Source of the DNA: Xiphias gladius
Lineage: Eukaryota; Chordata; Actinopteri; Istiophoriformes; Xiphiidae
Assembly: GCF_016859285.1 (NCBI RefSeq)
Contig: NC_053414.1
Location: 27,672,261-27,736,260, forward strand
Reading direction: 5' to 3'
Length of the DNA stretch: 64,000 nucleotides
Part shown: piece after piece, positions 35,501-44,971 of the stretch
How the letters are laid out: the number at the start of each line of letters is the position of its first letter
How positions within the stretch are numbered: the first letter of the stretch is position 1
Made by a program: the position numbers and the translations under genes
The notes under the pieces: generated by a model
The model's input: only the letters and a program-made list of their open reading frames with translations
Told to the model about the DNA's origin: nothing
Database searches by the model: none

Positions 35501-38140
35501 CCTTTGATGACTTCTCTGTCTCACAAACAGCATATGTAGCCCCCGGGATCTTCACACTGCAAAAATATGAAGCTTTCTTTTAACAGATAAGAAAGTGCAG
35601 TGTGTGAGTTGGCTTTTATGAAGAGTAAAAATATGAAGTGTGGTTTATTAAACTTTATCTGCCATGTAAAATGTAAAAGTTTGACATTTTATATCTACTG
35701 TATACTTATTTGCTTTCTTGCCTAGAGTTAAATGAAACGAGTGCTACCACTCTCATATCTGTATGCTAGACATGAATCTACAGCCAGGAGGCGGTTAGCT
35801 TAGCTTAGCACAAAACAACTAGCCTGTTAGAGTCGTTTTTCCACTAATGGATTAAACAAGCGAGATATGACCTGTTAAATTGTGAGCTGCACATTTTGTT
35901 TCCTTCAGACAGAGCTAGGCTAGCTGTTTCCACCTGTTTCCAGTCTTTGTGCTATGATTAGCTGGCTGTTGACGATAGCTTTACATTTAGCACACAGACA
36001 TGAAATTGGTACAAATTCTGTCATCTAACACTCAGCAACAAAGCAAATCAGCATATTTCTGGCAAGTAAAAGTCTTGCATTAAAACTTTTTTCTTGAGCA
36101 AAAGTAAATCATTTGAGTTTTAATTGACTCTGACAGAATGTTTACAGATCACAGCGTGTCTCATATTATTAATGTCATCTTACGGTTTGTCCTTAAAAGC
36201 AAGAGGGAATTCAATGGACTGTTCAGACTTGGCGCTCAAACATCCACTGGACGTTGACCGTGGTATCTTCAATCTGAAATTCATTCATTTTGCAGTTTAG
36301 TGAATGTTTTAATAGCAATTATTTTCCCTTCTAATTGATATGAACATTTAGTCACATGATTAGAAATTGTCCTCATCAAAAGCAACCTTTATTTGGAATA
36401 TAATACTTTTTCAAATGCACCTTTTTTTGAAAGGAATGCCCCTGTTCATGTCTTTCCGAGTTTTTCACTCATTATCAACTTTCTTATTTCTTAATCAGGT
36501 AAATCAGGTAAATCTTTACATGAAGAGTTGGTACACCCTGCTGTTCCATGATAAACATTATAAATATTTTATTGATATTTTGCAATTTTATATTGTTTTT
36601 GTCTATTACTGGGTTTTTAAAACTAAATGAAGGCTTGTTGAACTCGACTAACAAAGCACAAAGTAAAAAGAAAAAAAACTGTCTTACTGATTTTTCCTGA
36701 AGTGGAGTGGGATATCTTTGGAAGACTTTTCTGATGCGCATGAAGAATATGTAGACCCTGGTATCTTTTCACTGGAAAAACAGAAAATATATATTTAATT
36801 TAACAGAGGGCAAAAATGTCAAATTAATGATAACAGAATAAAATATTCAGGAAACCTTTTCTCAGAAGTGGCCTCTTATTTCATTTCTTTGTGGTTGTGT
36901 TTAAACCACTGTCATGTCCCCTAACCCCTACAAAGGTTCTCAGTTTTCTTTCTCAAAGGGAGAAACACACATAGGTCTATGTAACTCCACCTAAGCTGAT
37001 ACACATTCACTTCACATGGAAAGAAGAGTGAAGAGTGTGATAACAAATCACCACAGCAAACACAATTTTTTTGTTTATCATACAAAACGAATGCTACATC
37101 AGAATGTAAATGAATGAAGCATGCATCATATCTCACTATTCTTCTCTAAAATGAAGGGGGATGTCCTTTGATGACTTCTCTGTCTCACAAACAGCATATG
37201 TAGCCCGTGGGATCTTCACACTGCAAAAATATGAAGCTTTCTTTTAACAGATAAGAAAGTGCAGTGTGTGAGTTGGCTTTTATGAAGAGTAAAAATATGA
37301 AGTGTGGTTTATTAAACTTTATCTGCCATGTAAAATGTAAAAGTTTGACATTTTATATCTACTGTATACTTATTTGCTTTCTTGCCTAGAGTTAAATGAA
37401 ACGAGTGCTATCACTCTCATATCTGTATGCTAGACATGAGTCTACAGCCAGGAGGCGGTTAGCTTAGCTTAGCACAAAACAACTAGCCTGTTAGCGTCAT
37501 TTTTCCACTAATGGATTAAACAAGCGAGATATGACCTGTTAAATTGTGAGCTGCACATTTTGTTTCCTTCAGACAGAGCTAGGCTAGCTGTTTCCACCTG
37601 TTTCCAGTCTTTGTGCTATGATAAGCTGGCTGTTGACGATAGCTTTACATTTAGCACACAGACATGAAATTGGTACAAATTCTGTCATCTAACTCTCAGC
37701 AACAAAGCAAATCAGCATATTTCTGGCAAGTAAAAGTCATGCATTAAAACTTTTTTCTTGAGCAAAAGTAAATCATTTGAGTTTTAATTGACTCTGACAG
37801 AATGTTTACAGATCACAGCGTGTCTCATATTATTAATGTCATCTTACGGTTTGTCCTTAAAAGCAAGAGGGAATTCAATGGACTGTTCAGACTTGGCGCT
37901 CAAACATCCACTGGACGTTGACTGTGGTATCTTCAACCTGAAATTCATTCATTTTGCAGTTTAGTGAATGTTTTAATAGCAATATCTGGAATGCCCCTGT
38001 TCATGTCTTTGCAAGTTTTGCACTCATTATCAACGTTCTTATTTCTTAATCAGGTAAATCAGGTAAATCTTTACATATCATTTGAAATATGCTGGAAGAG
38101 CTTCTTACCTTTTGCCCTTGTCCTTTGAGCTAGCAGACAT
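23323..38140 (-). CDS. B-box / fibronectin III / URGCP-VLIG-type large GTPase
   Basis: Gene-level entry, 18 coding exons, predicted 1,524 aa. Order on the minus strand: 38140-38109, 37937-37848, 37220-37137, 36771-36688, 36273-36184, 35556-35473, 35107-35024, 34610-34521, 33893-33810, 33444-33361, 32549-32466, 32122-31991, 31510-31421, 30925-30803, 29433-29136, 29064-29019, 28221-27952, 27844-27578, 25781-23323 (the first carries the start; 19 segments including it). Every junction is GT-AG and phases match throughout. Domains: repeat region (residues ~11-295), linker, double B-box (~418-505), FN3 (~527-616 and ~617-705), URGCP/VLIG core with G domain (~706-1524). The P-loop GAENSGKS is near residue 1294 and DTEGL near 1347. 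URGCP/VLIG relatives are interferon-linked large GTPases. The function of this fusion is unknown; an innate-immune role is inferred from its parts. Very confident of a real gene, less of exact ends. Confidence 0.85.
26090..27090. repeat. Interspersed repeat in a GTPase-gene intron
   Basis: Contains phrases typical of a widespread teleost element (TGGTGGTCCCCTGACTTTTC with CTCTAGTGCCACCA, then CATCAGCATGTTAGCATTGT and AGCTGAAAGCATGGCTCC). Identification is from general familiarity; the limits are approximate. A CA microsatellite lies at 26563-26590. Confidence 0.4.
27578..27844 (-). CDS. Second fibronectin type III exon
   Basis: Starts VPPPRNLTKG, contains AMSLKWTKGDSMDGIP and ends with LEPDTEYIVSVSTVLN and PVSATIHT. 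The W in strand B, the L-x-P-x-T-x-Y strand E/F motif and the Y-V-S-V strand are typical FN3 features. Phase 1 in and out, 267 nt, so the domain is one symmetrical exon. Confidence 0.9.
27952..28221 (-). CDS. First fibronectin type III exon
   Basis: Starts VPPPGKIKFLSVRPNSLVLS, with W in LSWGCPEG, QVRWSSL, LQLGQRYYFSVATEDEDG and SEWTTASIFT. It is a complete FN3 fold in one phase 1-1 exon of 270 nt and parallels the next exon, so the pair probably arose by exon duplication long ago. Confidence 0.9.
29019..29064 (-). CDS. 46-nt linker exon between B-box and FN3
   Basis: Encodes TSAGEENQDPDLPDT plus one base, an acidic linker. Acceptor TATTATAG, donor CAG|GTGAGT. It links the phase-0 end of the B-box exon to the phase-1 start of the FN3 exon, which is the main argument for it. 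Confidence 0.8.
29136..29433 (-). CDS. Double B-box zinc-finger exon
   Basis: Encodes EEEVICDICRQGAAVKTCLT followed by CNTSYCEYDVRQHY (B-box 1-like Cys/His spacing), then RCLHFQKSLEFLCRTDQMHI and CSICAQGNHRGHDV (B-box 2-like). This is the arrangement of fish TRIM proteins, but no RING exon is found upstream; the N-terminus is instead the repeat region. B-boxes mediate oligomerisation and protein contact. Phase 2 in, 0 out. Confidence 0.88.
30803..30925 (-). CDS. Serine/aspartate-rich linker exon
   Basis: Encodes QDNPGTAESPFSSDTSDYSS and then an acidic tail ending VSCDD. 123 nt, phase 2-2. Disordered and possibly phosphorylated. The AT|GTGAGG donor splices to the B-box exon. Confidence 0.75.
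31421..31510 (-). CDS. Repeat-type exon F
   Basis: 90 nt, phase 2-2, encoding MKLKASTSSVYVTDMSSVSN and DADDFRQDK. It is related to the KIPxSTxS repeat exons upstream and more closely to the decayed exon at 33103-33175. Confidence 0.8.
31991..32122 (-). CDS. Unique exon E (proline/aromatic-rich)
   Basis: 132 nt, phase 2-2, encoding QLPYGMPKPWGGHVICKAAK, then YPPFAVYPVLTANQRAPDDF. Not like the repeats and not recognised. Flanked by a strong TTTCAG acceptor and an AG|GTAAAA donor. Confidence 0.75.
32466..32549 (-). CDS. Repeat-type exon D
   Basis: 84 nt, phase 2-2, encoding RERPDCDYSAYETDLSSKDS and PLDYDVK. It keeps the SSKDxPL core of the A and C repeat exons and the same length, so it is a diverged member of the repeat set. 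Confidence 0.8.
32627..32700. repeat. Short palindromic element, copy 1
   Basis: AATCAGCCACAACATTAAAA is followed by a near inverted copy (GGTTTTAATGTTGAGGCTGA). The same element occurs at 60256-60306. Probably a miniature transposon remnant. Confidence 0.6.
33103..33175 (-). pseudogene. Decayed repeat exon
   Basis: After a weak TTTTAAG acceptor the phase-2 frame reads LKIKPSTFSGYTADVSDVSK and DNL, then a TAA stop with no nearby donor. It clearly resembles exon F (MKLKASTSSVYVTDMSSVS). Either a dead exon copy or an alternative last exon that would truncate the protein before the B-box. Confidence 0.65.
33361..33444 (-). CDS. Repeat exon A, copy 1
   Basis: 84 nt, 28 codons with split codons, phase 2-2. 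Encodes EKIPGSTYSSCASEKSSKDI and PLHFRKN. Confidence 0.85.
33810..33893 (-). CDS. Repeat exon C, copy 1
   Basis: 84 nt, phase 2-2. Encodes VKIPRATYAVCETEKSSKDT and PLHFREE. The donor is ATA|GTGAGA. Confidence 0.85.
34020..34320. repeat. Dispersed repeat R2 inside unit 1
   Basis: Contains GAGGCGGTTAGCTTAGCTTA, and TTTCCACCTGTTTCCAGTCT. Matching copies sit at the same place in units 2 (35685-35985) and 3 (37345-37650), with relatives at 16.5 and 58.5 kb. Confidence 0.7.
34521..34610 (-). CDS. Repeat exon B, copy 1
   Basis: 90 nt, phase 2-2. Encodes LKIPQSTSSGCLSAKSEQSI and EFPLAFKDK. Confidence 0.85.
35024..35107 (-). CDS. Repeat exon A, copy 2
   Basis: Encodes EKTPESTYSSCASEKSSKYI and PLHFRKN; three substitutions against copy 1, frame kept. 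Confidence 0.85.
35473..35556 (-). CDS. Repeat exon C, copy 2
   Basis: Encodes VKIPGATYAVCETEKSSKDI and PLHFREE; frame and splice sites kept. Confidence 0.85.
36184..36273 (-). CDS. Repeat exon B, copy 2
   Basis: Encodes LKIPRSTSSGCLSAKSEQSI and EFPLAFKDK; 90 nt, frame kept. Confidence 0.85.
36688..36771 (-). CDS. Repeat exon A, copy 3
   Basis: Encodes the same EKIPGSTYSSCASEKSSKDI core as copy 1; frame and splice sites kept. Confidence 0.85.
37137..37220 (-). CDS. Repeat exon C, copy 3
   Basis: Encodes VKIPRATYAVCETEKSSKDI and PLHFREE; frame and splice sites kept. Confidence 0.85.
37848..37937 (-). CDS. Repeat exon B, copy 3
   Basis: First repeat exon after the start exon. Its first base completes the AG|G codon, giving GKR-LKIPQSTSS. 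Confidence 0.85.
38109..38140 (-). CDS. Start exon of the B-box/FN3/GTPase gene
   Basis: Encodes MSASSKDKGK plus two bases before AG|GTAAGA. This ATG (G at -3) is chosen because it alone gives the phase-2 exit needed by exon B. An upstream ATG at 38160 lies in another frame (weak context) and would stop early in exon B. The exon begins at 38190 after a TTTCAG acceptor, so a non-coding first exon is expected upstream. Confidence 0.75.
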
Positions 38141-38879
38141 CTCTGATAATTCTTTGACATGGAATTTAGACAAGACTCTTCACATTCACACTGAAACGTG
38201 TTAAAAGAGTGAAATTACTCTGCTGATCTGACAGTGCACTTATTTTTAATGTCCAATTGTCTGTCTTACTGTATGCGCAAAGTACAGAGCTGAAGTGCAA
38301 GACAATCTGCTGATCAAGATTCAGCTGACTCTAAGATGAGCTAAATACAGTGTATACAATCAACTGAAAAGATTAACAGAAATATATGAATTACAAGTAG
38401 TATGAATTTCTATTGAGACACTTGAAGGTCAAAAAGAAATTATGGATTCTTACTCATCATCCTACTTTAAAGAATCCAACCTGCAGTTACATTTACAAGC
38501 CAGTTATCAAGTATCAAAAACTAAAATTTGTTTCAATGTGCAATGCCAAGAGTGTTATGCCAGACTCAGCAACAACCATTTAAGGCCAAAGATCCAGGCA
38601 AGTGTGATAGCAGGTTATTAATTAATAATTGGGTAATGTTCTTCAATCATGCCTTTGCCTGGAAATGTTCAACCACTTCCGGATTTATAACACTAAATGG
38701 TGACTTTATGTTGCCTAGTTGAACACATACTTTATAGAAAAAAGCTAATTTGAACAACTTTATATATATTCGGATGGTTTATTGTGTAATGTTGCATCAT
38801 TATTTGTTTCATAAAATCTGAATCTGTAAATGAACCCGTAACTATATTGTAAAAAGCACAATACTTACCACTGCAATGC

Positions 38880-39000
38880 ATTGAAGTAGATGTATAGGTA
38901 GGTATAAAATGTAAGCACTCAATCACAGTACAAGTATCTTAAACTTGTATGTAAGTACAAGTACCTAAGTAAATGTACTCAGTTACTTTGCACCACATGG
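38880..39000. repeat. Probable hAT-like MITE fragment
   Basis: Contains AAGTACCTAAGTAAATGTAC and TCAGTTACTTTGCACCAC, close to a phrase found very often in teleost genomes. Identification is from general familiarity. Confidence 0.4.
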
Positions 39001-39301
39001 GCAAAGTGGGAGCCAAACATTTGATTTTAAAACATACTGTATATTAAAGGAAAAGTTGGAAGGTTAGTAGGTAGTAGTAGGTTTTACCACCAGTAAAACC
39101 ACCCATGTAATATGTGCTTTTCAACCCAAAACATTAGCTACTTTTGTTATGAGAAAAGTTTACGCCTTTAATAGTGGCAATGTAAAAGACAATGTCACCT
39201 GTATTGTCAAACTAATATAAAGTAATCATTCAAAATGCTTATTGGTTAGGAGAGAACTGTAAAAATCTCATGTGGAATAAAAAATAACACAAATATCATA
39301 C

Positions 39302-39350
39302 CTGAGAGAATCACCTGGTAAATAATGCTTGGAGAAAACAAATAGATCGG
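39302..39350 (-). other. Candidate non-coding first exon of the GTPase gene
   Basis: On the minus strand a CTCTCAG|GTATGA donor ends at 39302, and a TATTTAA box lies at 39383-39377, at promoter distance. No ATG splices in frame. Suggested only by position. Confidence 0.3.
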
Positions 39351-39376
39351 AACCGGTTGAGTCGGAGGGCAGAGAG

Positions 39377-39383
39377 TTAAATA
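39377..39383 (-). promoter_or_regulatory. TATA-like box
   Basis: TATTTAA on the minus strand, about 1.2 kb upstream of the start codon and just before the candidate non-coding exon. No clear ISRE was found nearby. Confidence 0.25.
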
Positions 39384-41380
39384 GAAGGAAGAAGAGAGTG
39401 ATTGCATAATACCACATAGGCCAAGATACTGACCTCTCCCCCATGAGTATAATATGTAACTAGTTCACATGACGGCAGCAGGCTGTGAATCTTCTGAACA
39501 CGGTCTGTGAGAACATAGTGTGAAAATGTGTAACAAGTCATATCCACACTATCACTGTCAGTTTTCTCTTTGAATTTCAATGTGTGTGTGTATGTGTGTG
39601 TGTGTGTGTGTGGTTTTTTTTGTTCAAGTCTAAGGTTCCACGGATGATAGAATGACACAAAGATATGAGAACTGCATAAACTACCTGATTTAGAAAGAGT
39701 TATGAAATCTTCTTGTTGCTCAGTTTGAATAATTTCACACGAATGTCTGCTGCAGAACAAAAATAGTATTATTATTTCTGGTTCAGACTCAAAAACATAA
39801 GGCACTTGGAAGTTTGTCTACTTACAAATTGTGTTTTTGCTGATCTTAAACAAAACATAACAGTGAAACAAAGAGCAAAAATGCTGGGTGAAGAGCAGTA
39901 TATATCATAGGGTGTGGTGTTTACTAAAATCCACTGTCAGCCAGTCGCATCACTGGTCTCATTGCTTTGAAACAGCTGTGCCAATCAATCGAAGTATGAC
40001 AACAATAGAAGGCTTCTCCAGGAAATCCAGTTTTTTTCTGGAAGGTGGAGATTGTCGCAACATGAGCAAACACCACCATAAATCTGCAGCCAGAGGCAGA
40101 TTTATGAGGCAGATTTTTTTTTTTTTTCTTTTACATTTGAGTACATTTTAACAATAAAACATGAAATGCTAAATTTCAGATAAAGGCTAAACAGGATGCA
40201 CAGATTAGTGAGTTTTAATGAGGGTTTCCATGCTGGAAGAATCACTCATACTCTTTCATACTGTAAATGCAGATAGCTTTACCCGTATTTTGATTCAGAT
40301 TTAAACACACATATTTTCTAGAGGGTATTTAATTCAAATAGGTGATTTATATTTTAAGCCTTATTTCATTATTGCAGCGCATTTGTTCCTGTTCAGCAAA
40401 GTAGCGGCAGAGTGCTATTCACAGAGCACAGCCTGTCCTCCCACCTGTTTGCCCCTCCCCCCAGCTGTGCACCTTGCGCACTGCAAAGGATACCAAACTA
40501 CCACGCAAGAACTTTCCACACCTCCAAATAAAGGCCTAATACAAAACAATTATTAGTCTCAGGCTGACATTTTGATCAAAAAAACATTTTTTTAACAGCT
40601 GTTGATGCTGTAATATGATGCTGACATGTTTTTAATATATAAGAAGGAGACAAAATTCCTTAGCTTAAATGGGCTGTTTTCCTAACAAGGACATAATTAC
40701 ATTTATATTTTCTGCTATATCACAATGTACAGTTTTAACACAGTATATCAATCATGTTGTGTGTTAAAGTATGTCAAAACTATGTGAGGCTGAGACTTTT
40801 TATCATACCTTTCCGAGAGTGGCGTGAATGTAGCCTACATGGAGCTGCTCCCACACAGCAGTACAGCCAAACTGAAAATTCACCACCTACCTGTTTGAGT
40901 GGGTGGGGTAGTAGAGATCCTAGATAGACAGACAGAAGAATACACGGAGAGAGAGAAAAGTCTTTCTTTTGTTTTACATAGTGAACTTAAGAGTCTTTGT
41001 TCAGTAGGTAATGACTGAGATTTGAATTAGGCATTGATTCAATAAAGTTGCAGATACTGATCAGTCTATGACTTAAATGGACTGTATGGTTAAAAAAAAA
41101 AAAAAAAAAACTGCATTCATGTAACGCTTTTATCCAAAGCGCTTTTTCCATTTAGCCTTTCATTCCATCAATCCTGAGATTTCCTGACAATCTGCACTAC
41201 CTGCTGAGCCACAGCCTAATGCTGCATGCACAACGAGGAGTCAGTCATTCCGTTGGCGGATGAGTGCATGTGGCACAAGACCTAGCTAGCACTGATCACT
41301 GTAAGCGTATGTGTTGAGCTCCTGTTTTACAATATTACTGATCCCTGTGTAAACATCTCATAGGCATTTGCAGTTCAAGA

Positions 41381-41450
41381 TACAGTGGGGTCCAAAAGTC
41401 CGAAACCACTTTCCCATTCTGCTGAAAGACTGTATCTCTACAAGTCTGGG
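41381..41450. mobile_element. Tc1-like terminal repeat remnant
   Basis: ACAGTGGGGTCCAAAAGTCC followed by GAAACCACTTTCCCATTCTG resembles a common teleost Tc1-like end and matches the sequence at 12541. Confidence 0.45.
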
Positions 41451-42984
41451 TTCTTAAATTGACATAGACATGCATGTTAAAAATGGAATAATTCCCTTTC
41501 CACTCAGGCCCAGAATAACAGAGACACAGAGCAGATGGGGTCCAAGCTCTGAGGAGCCACAGACACATGTAGGATTTAAGAAAGAGTGAGGAAATGATAG
41601 CTAAGAAAACTGACAAATAGATCCATCTATGATCTTGAGATAAAGTAGTTAATTTAATTAACTGTATAAAAACACTTTCCTGCTGTAAATGAACCTTAGC
41701 TAAAAAAAAAAAAAGACCAAAAGATAGTTAGTATTTCTACCATGGTTTTAATTATTTTCAGAGTATTTGGGGCACCTATTGTTTATGTTACATCGAAACT
41801 GAAAAGGTCAAGATTAAACATGATTAAATATCCTTTTTGTTTGGCTCTCCGTTAAAAGGTTAAGGTAAACCTGATGACCCTTCAGAGCCACAGAAGCCAT
41901 CATACAACTGTTTTCACAAGACAGTGACAAGTAAACCGAGCTTTATGTGTAAATTCAGTGGAGTGCTGCTTCAACAAAATAACATTTGCTCCTCAGACAT
42001 GGTCTTCCTTACATTTAAAGGCAGCTGTTGGCACTCAGCAATCTGCAGACTTGATGTGGGCGAGTGTTCATTTTGAATAAAGTGTTTTTAATAAACTACT
42101 GTGCACATCAGGTGAAAGATTTGATTAAGTCGGTCCAAAATCCTCTTGGATAAGGAGGAAGATAAACGAAGGAACATCTACAGCAGAGAGAAAGAGAGAG
42201 ATGAGAACACACTCTATGGCAAATGCGAAGGCGGTCTGGAGAGGAATGAGTAGGATCTCTGGCTATGGGACTGCCAGGCCAAATGGTGGAGGAGATTCAG
42301 GCAACAATGAAACACAGTCATCTTCTTGTAACATTATATACTTTTTTGTTGTTTAAGGTTGTTGATGGTTATCCTCTCAAGAACAGTGTGGGTAGAATTT
42401 TGATGCTGTGATAAATGCAGGTCAGAGCAGCTTTCTCAACAGTACGCCCCACCAAAACAACCCCTTTTAACAGCATAGTATCTCCCAGAGAGCACTGTTG
42501 TTAGATTTAACAAGGCTCTGAAATGTAGCCATCTACTGCTGGAAACATTAGCATTGTAGAGTGTAGGTATTGGTACAAAAGTCAGCCCACTAGGTAATGA
42601 GATGACAGGTTGTTAACACCAGGAGTTTCAGAATGGTAAATACTGTGCATCCAACATGGAATGTGCAGCACAAGACCCTTCTTCAGATGTAATGTGGATA
42701 CACCTTAACTCTTCCTTCATCTGGCCTCCATCCTGCTTCTTCTTTTCATTGATGGCGCCAGCTCCTCAGCACATACCTGTATCTCACACTTCCATCATTT
42801 CTTTCACTGCTTTCATTGCTGACATTGCTCTTTTATTTACCATGCTCTTTATATGAGTTGAGATTAGTTGAAGTAAATTAGCTTAAAGCTGCAGTCATTG
42901 ATTGATTGATTGATTGATTTTCCACGTGGGGGCAGCAGCACATCTGAAATTAATGACCTTATAAATGTTATGAAATTGTTATGA

Positions 42985-43230
42985 ATTAAGTGGACATTTT
43001 GGAGGCAGAGGAGATCTAATGAAACACTATTGCCATTTGGTCCTGGGCAGGTGGCGTACTGTGGCTGCTGCTGAGACAAGGTTGATGAGGATGGAATTTG
43101 AGGGCCAGAAAACCAAAAAAATGAGCTAAAAGACGTTAAAATGAAGCTATAAGGGAAAAACTTAACGTAGTCCTTTGATTCATTGTCATTTTAAAGATAC
43201 TGATCAGTGCAGATTTACTTTTTTATCTCT
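42985..43230. repeat. Dispersed repeats (R1/R3 type)
   Basis: AAGTGGACATTTTGGAGGCA resembles AAGTGGGCATTTAGGAGGCA at 53017, and GGGCCAGAAAACCAAAAAAA with the following ATGAGCTAAAAGACGTTAAA resembles the R1 copies. Limits approximate. Confidence 0.45.
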
Positions 43231-44971
43231 TTCATGGACTCTGTTTTTGACACACAACTGATAAGACCAAATTGGTTATAGATGGAAATAAAGGATAGGA
43301 TGTCTACAGACAAGAAGAAATTAAGTTAACTGGCTGAATGCTGAATGTCATCTGGTTCTGACAGGCTCTTTTTGATGTTCTGGGGCGCTCAAGCACACAA
43401 ATCTGTATTTAGCTTCGAGTCAGCTTCAGATGTATGAGGAAAGCCATATGCTCTCACAGCGGTAACATGAAAACATCACACCTCTTGTTTTCATACGTTT
43501 ACATTTGTCTTTCTTTTGTAATCTATAGAAACTCCCTTTAAGGTACTAGAAGTATGTTGTTCAGTAGGCCATCCAGATAAGAATCATCAGGTAATTTGTC
43601 AGTTTTAGATGGAGATACCCAAAGTAAACATAGAACAATGTATGTGCATAGCAGTGGGAAACAAACAATGTAAGTACTACTAAGCAAATGATTTGACCTT
43701 TTAAGTTTCATAATCGCTGAAAATAGTGCATCTACACATGTGAGTCATATTGAGTTTGGAAGATAAAAGTCAAAAATATTATTATAGTGTTTACATTATA
43801 TCTTTATATCCGGTGTTGCAGTACAAGATCTATTTATAGTGACTACAGCATTATTCCACTTTTTTATGGTTATGTCCAGACTCTCACAGCACTTGGTTAA
43901 GGTTATGGAAAGATCCTGGTCTGGTCCGATGGAGAAAAATATCACAGTGACTTTAGACACAACCTTTTTATTTACCATTTACCCAAAACCACACTCTTTC
44001 CCTAATCCTAACCAAATTGCTTTTGTTGCCTAAACACAGATGGGACTTTGGAAGTGAATCCCGGTCATTTGTTTTGTACACTTGCCATCCACCCAAACCC
44101 CCTCCCAGTGACTCTGCTGCTATTAATAAATCTAGCCCTTCATTCATTCAAAAAATACGCTGCCTCTGAACATAATCCACCCATCCAGGACATTTCCTAC
44201 ACAATGTATTTGCTTTTGCAGTTTAGATGTACATAAGTTTTCAAATTTAATGGAATTGTAAGTACAATATATACAGCCTTCTGTCACATGTAGATTTCAG
44301 TAGTAAAAGCACCAATACAATGGATATGAATAATACAGTAGGGATATGGTATTTTCAGTGTGAACCACTTATAACTAGCAATTAATGAGTACACAACTGG
44401 GGAAATGCATTCATTAGTCAGTGAATCAGCTAAACACAGCAGCCAATTAGCTCAACATAATCCGGCAGTGTGTTTTTCTATACTTGGGTAAACTGTAAAT
44501 TATGTATCAATCATCATTCTTTTAAAAATTAAGTTCGTGGACGTCTAATCACCAGAGGCACAAATTACTTATTACACTGCATTACTATTACACAGAATTT
44601 TTTGTACAGTATATACATATATCTGTGGAAATCTCAGTCCCCCTTTAAACAAAGTTGGTTCCAAATGACCAAGACAGTTTTTTTCCAAACAACCTACATC
44701 AGCCCGTTTCTGCTCCAGCACCAGCTGGGCCGTCTGCTAAATTTAACTTCATCGTACATTACTCACTGCAAAACAGTCCATGTCAGGCTTTGGTTGTTAG
44801 CAATGCTGTGTGTCATTGTGTGTTAAGTGATCACGTCATATTGATTTTTAAGCAAACAATGTGTCTAATATTGCTATTATTTACACTTTGCTGACAGCAG
44901 TCCCTACTGTGCATTTTTTTTTTTTTTACACTGATATTACATAAGGATCATTTTTTCCATGTACAGGAAAA

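Larger units (their letters stand above)
35008..36671 (-). repeat. Tandem intragenic repeat, unit 2 (1,664 bp)
   Basis: Nearly identical to unit 1. Exons B (36273-36184), C (35556-35473) and A (35107-35024) are all open. Differences visible by eye include A2 reading EKTPEST and SSKYIP, C2 reading VKIPGAT, and B2 reading LKIPRST. Confidence 0.92.
36672..38076 (-). repeat. Tandem intragenic repeat, unit 3 (shortened)
   Basis: Matches units 1 and 2 up to about 37985, then lacks roughly 120 bp and resumes with a more diverged 90-bp segment (GGAATGCCCCTGTTCATGTC). Exons B (37937-37848), C (37220-37137) and A (36771-36688) are open. The diverged edge is probably the ancestral border of the duplication. 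Confidence 0.9.
39384..44971. other. Intergenic region between GTPase gene and lectin gene
   Basis: No supportable coding exon. Contains a GT tract (39583-39612), a Tc1-like end (41381-41450) and dispersed repeats near 43 kb. Scattered short open frames lack codon or motif support. Confidence 0.6.

Noticed and set aside
33594-37136. Three identical 71-residue minus-strand open frames (33594, 35257, 36921)
   Set aside because: They lie in introns of the tandem units just past the exon C donor. Their repetition only reflects the DNA triplication; they lack splice or motif support.
33345-38076. Regular repeats considered as an array of the CRISPR or satellite type
   Set aside because: Unit length of 1.66 kb with exons and introns shows gene-internal duplication in a eukaryote.
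39840-39870. Possible interferon-response element (GTGAAACAAAG)
   Set aside because: Only half of the GAAANNGAAA pattern is present, so no regulatory claim is made.
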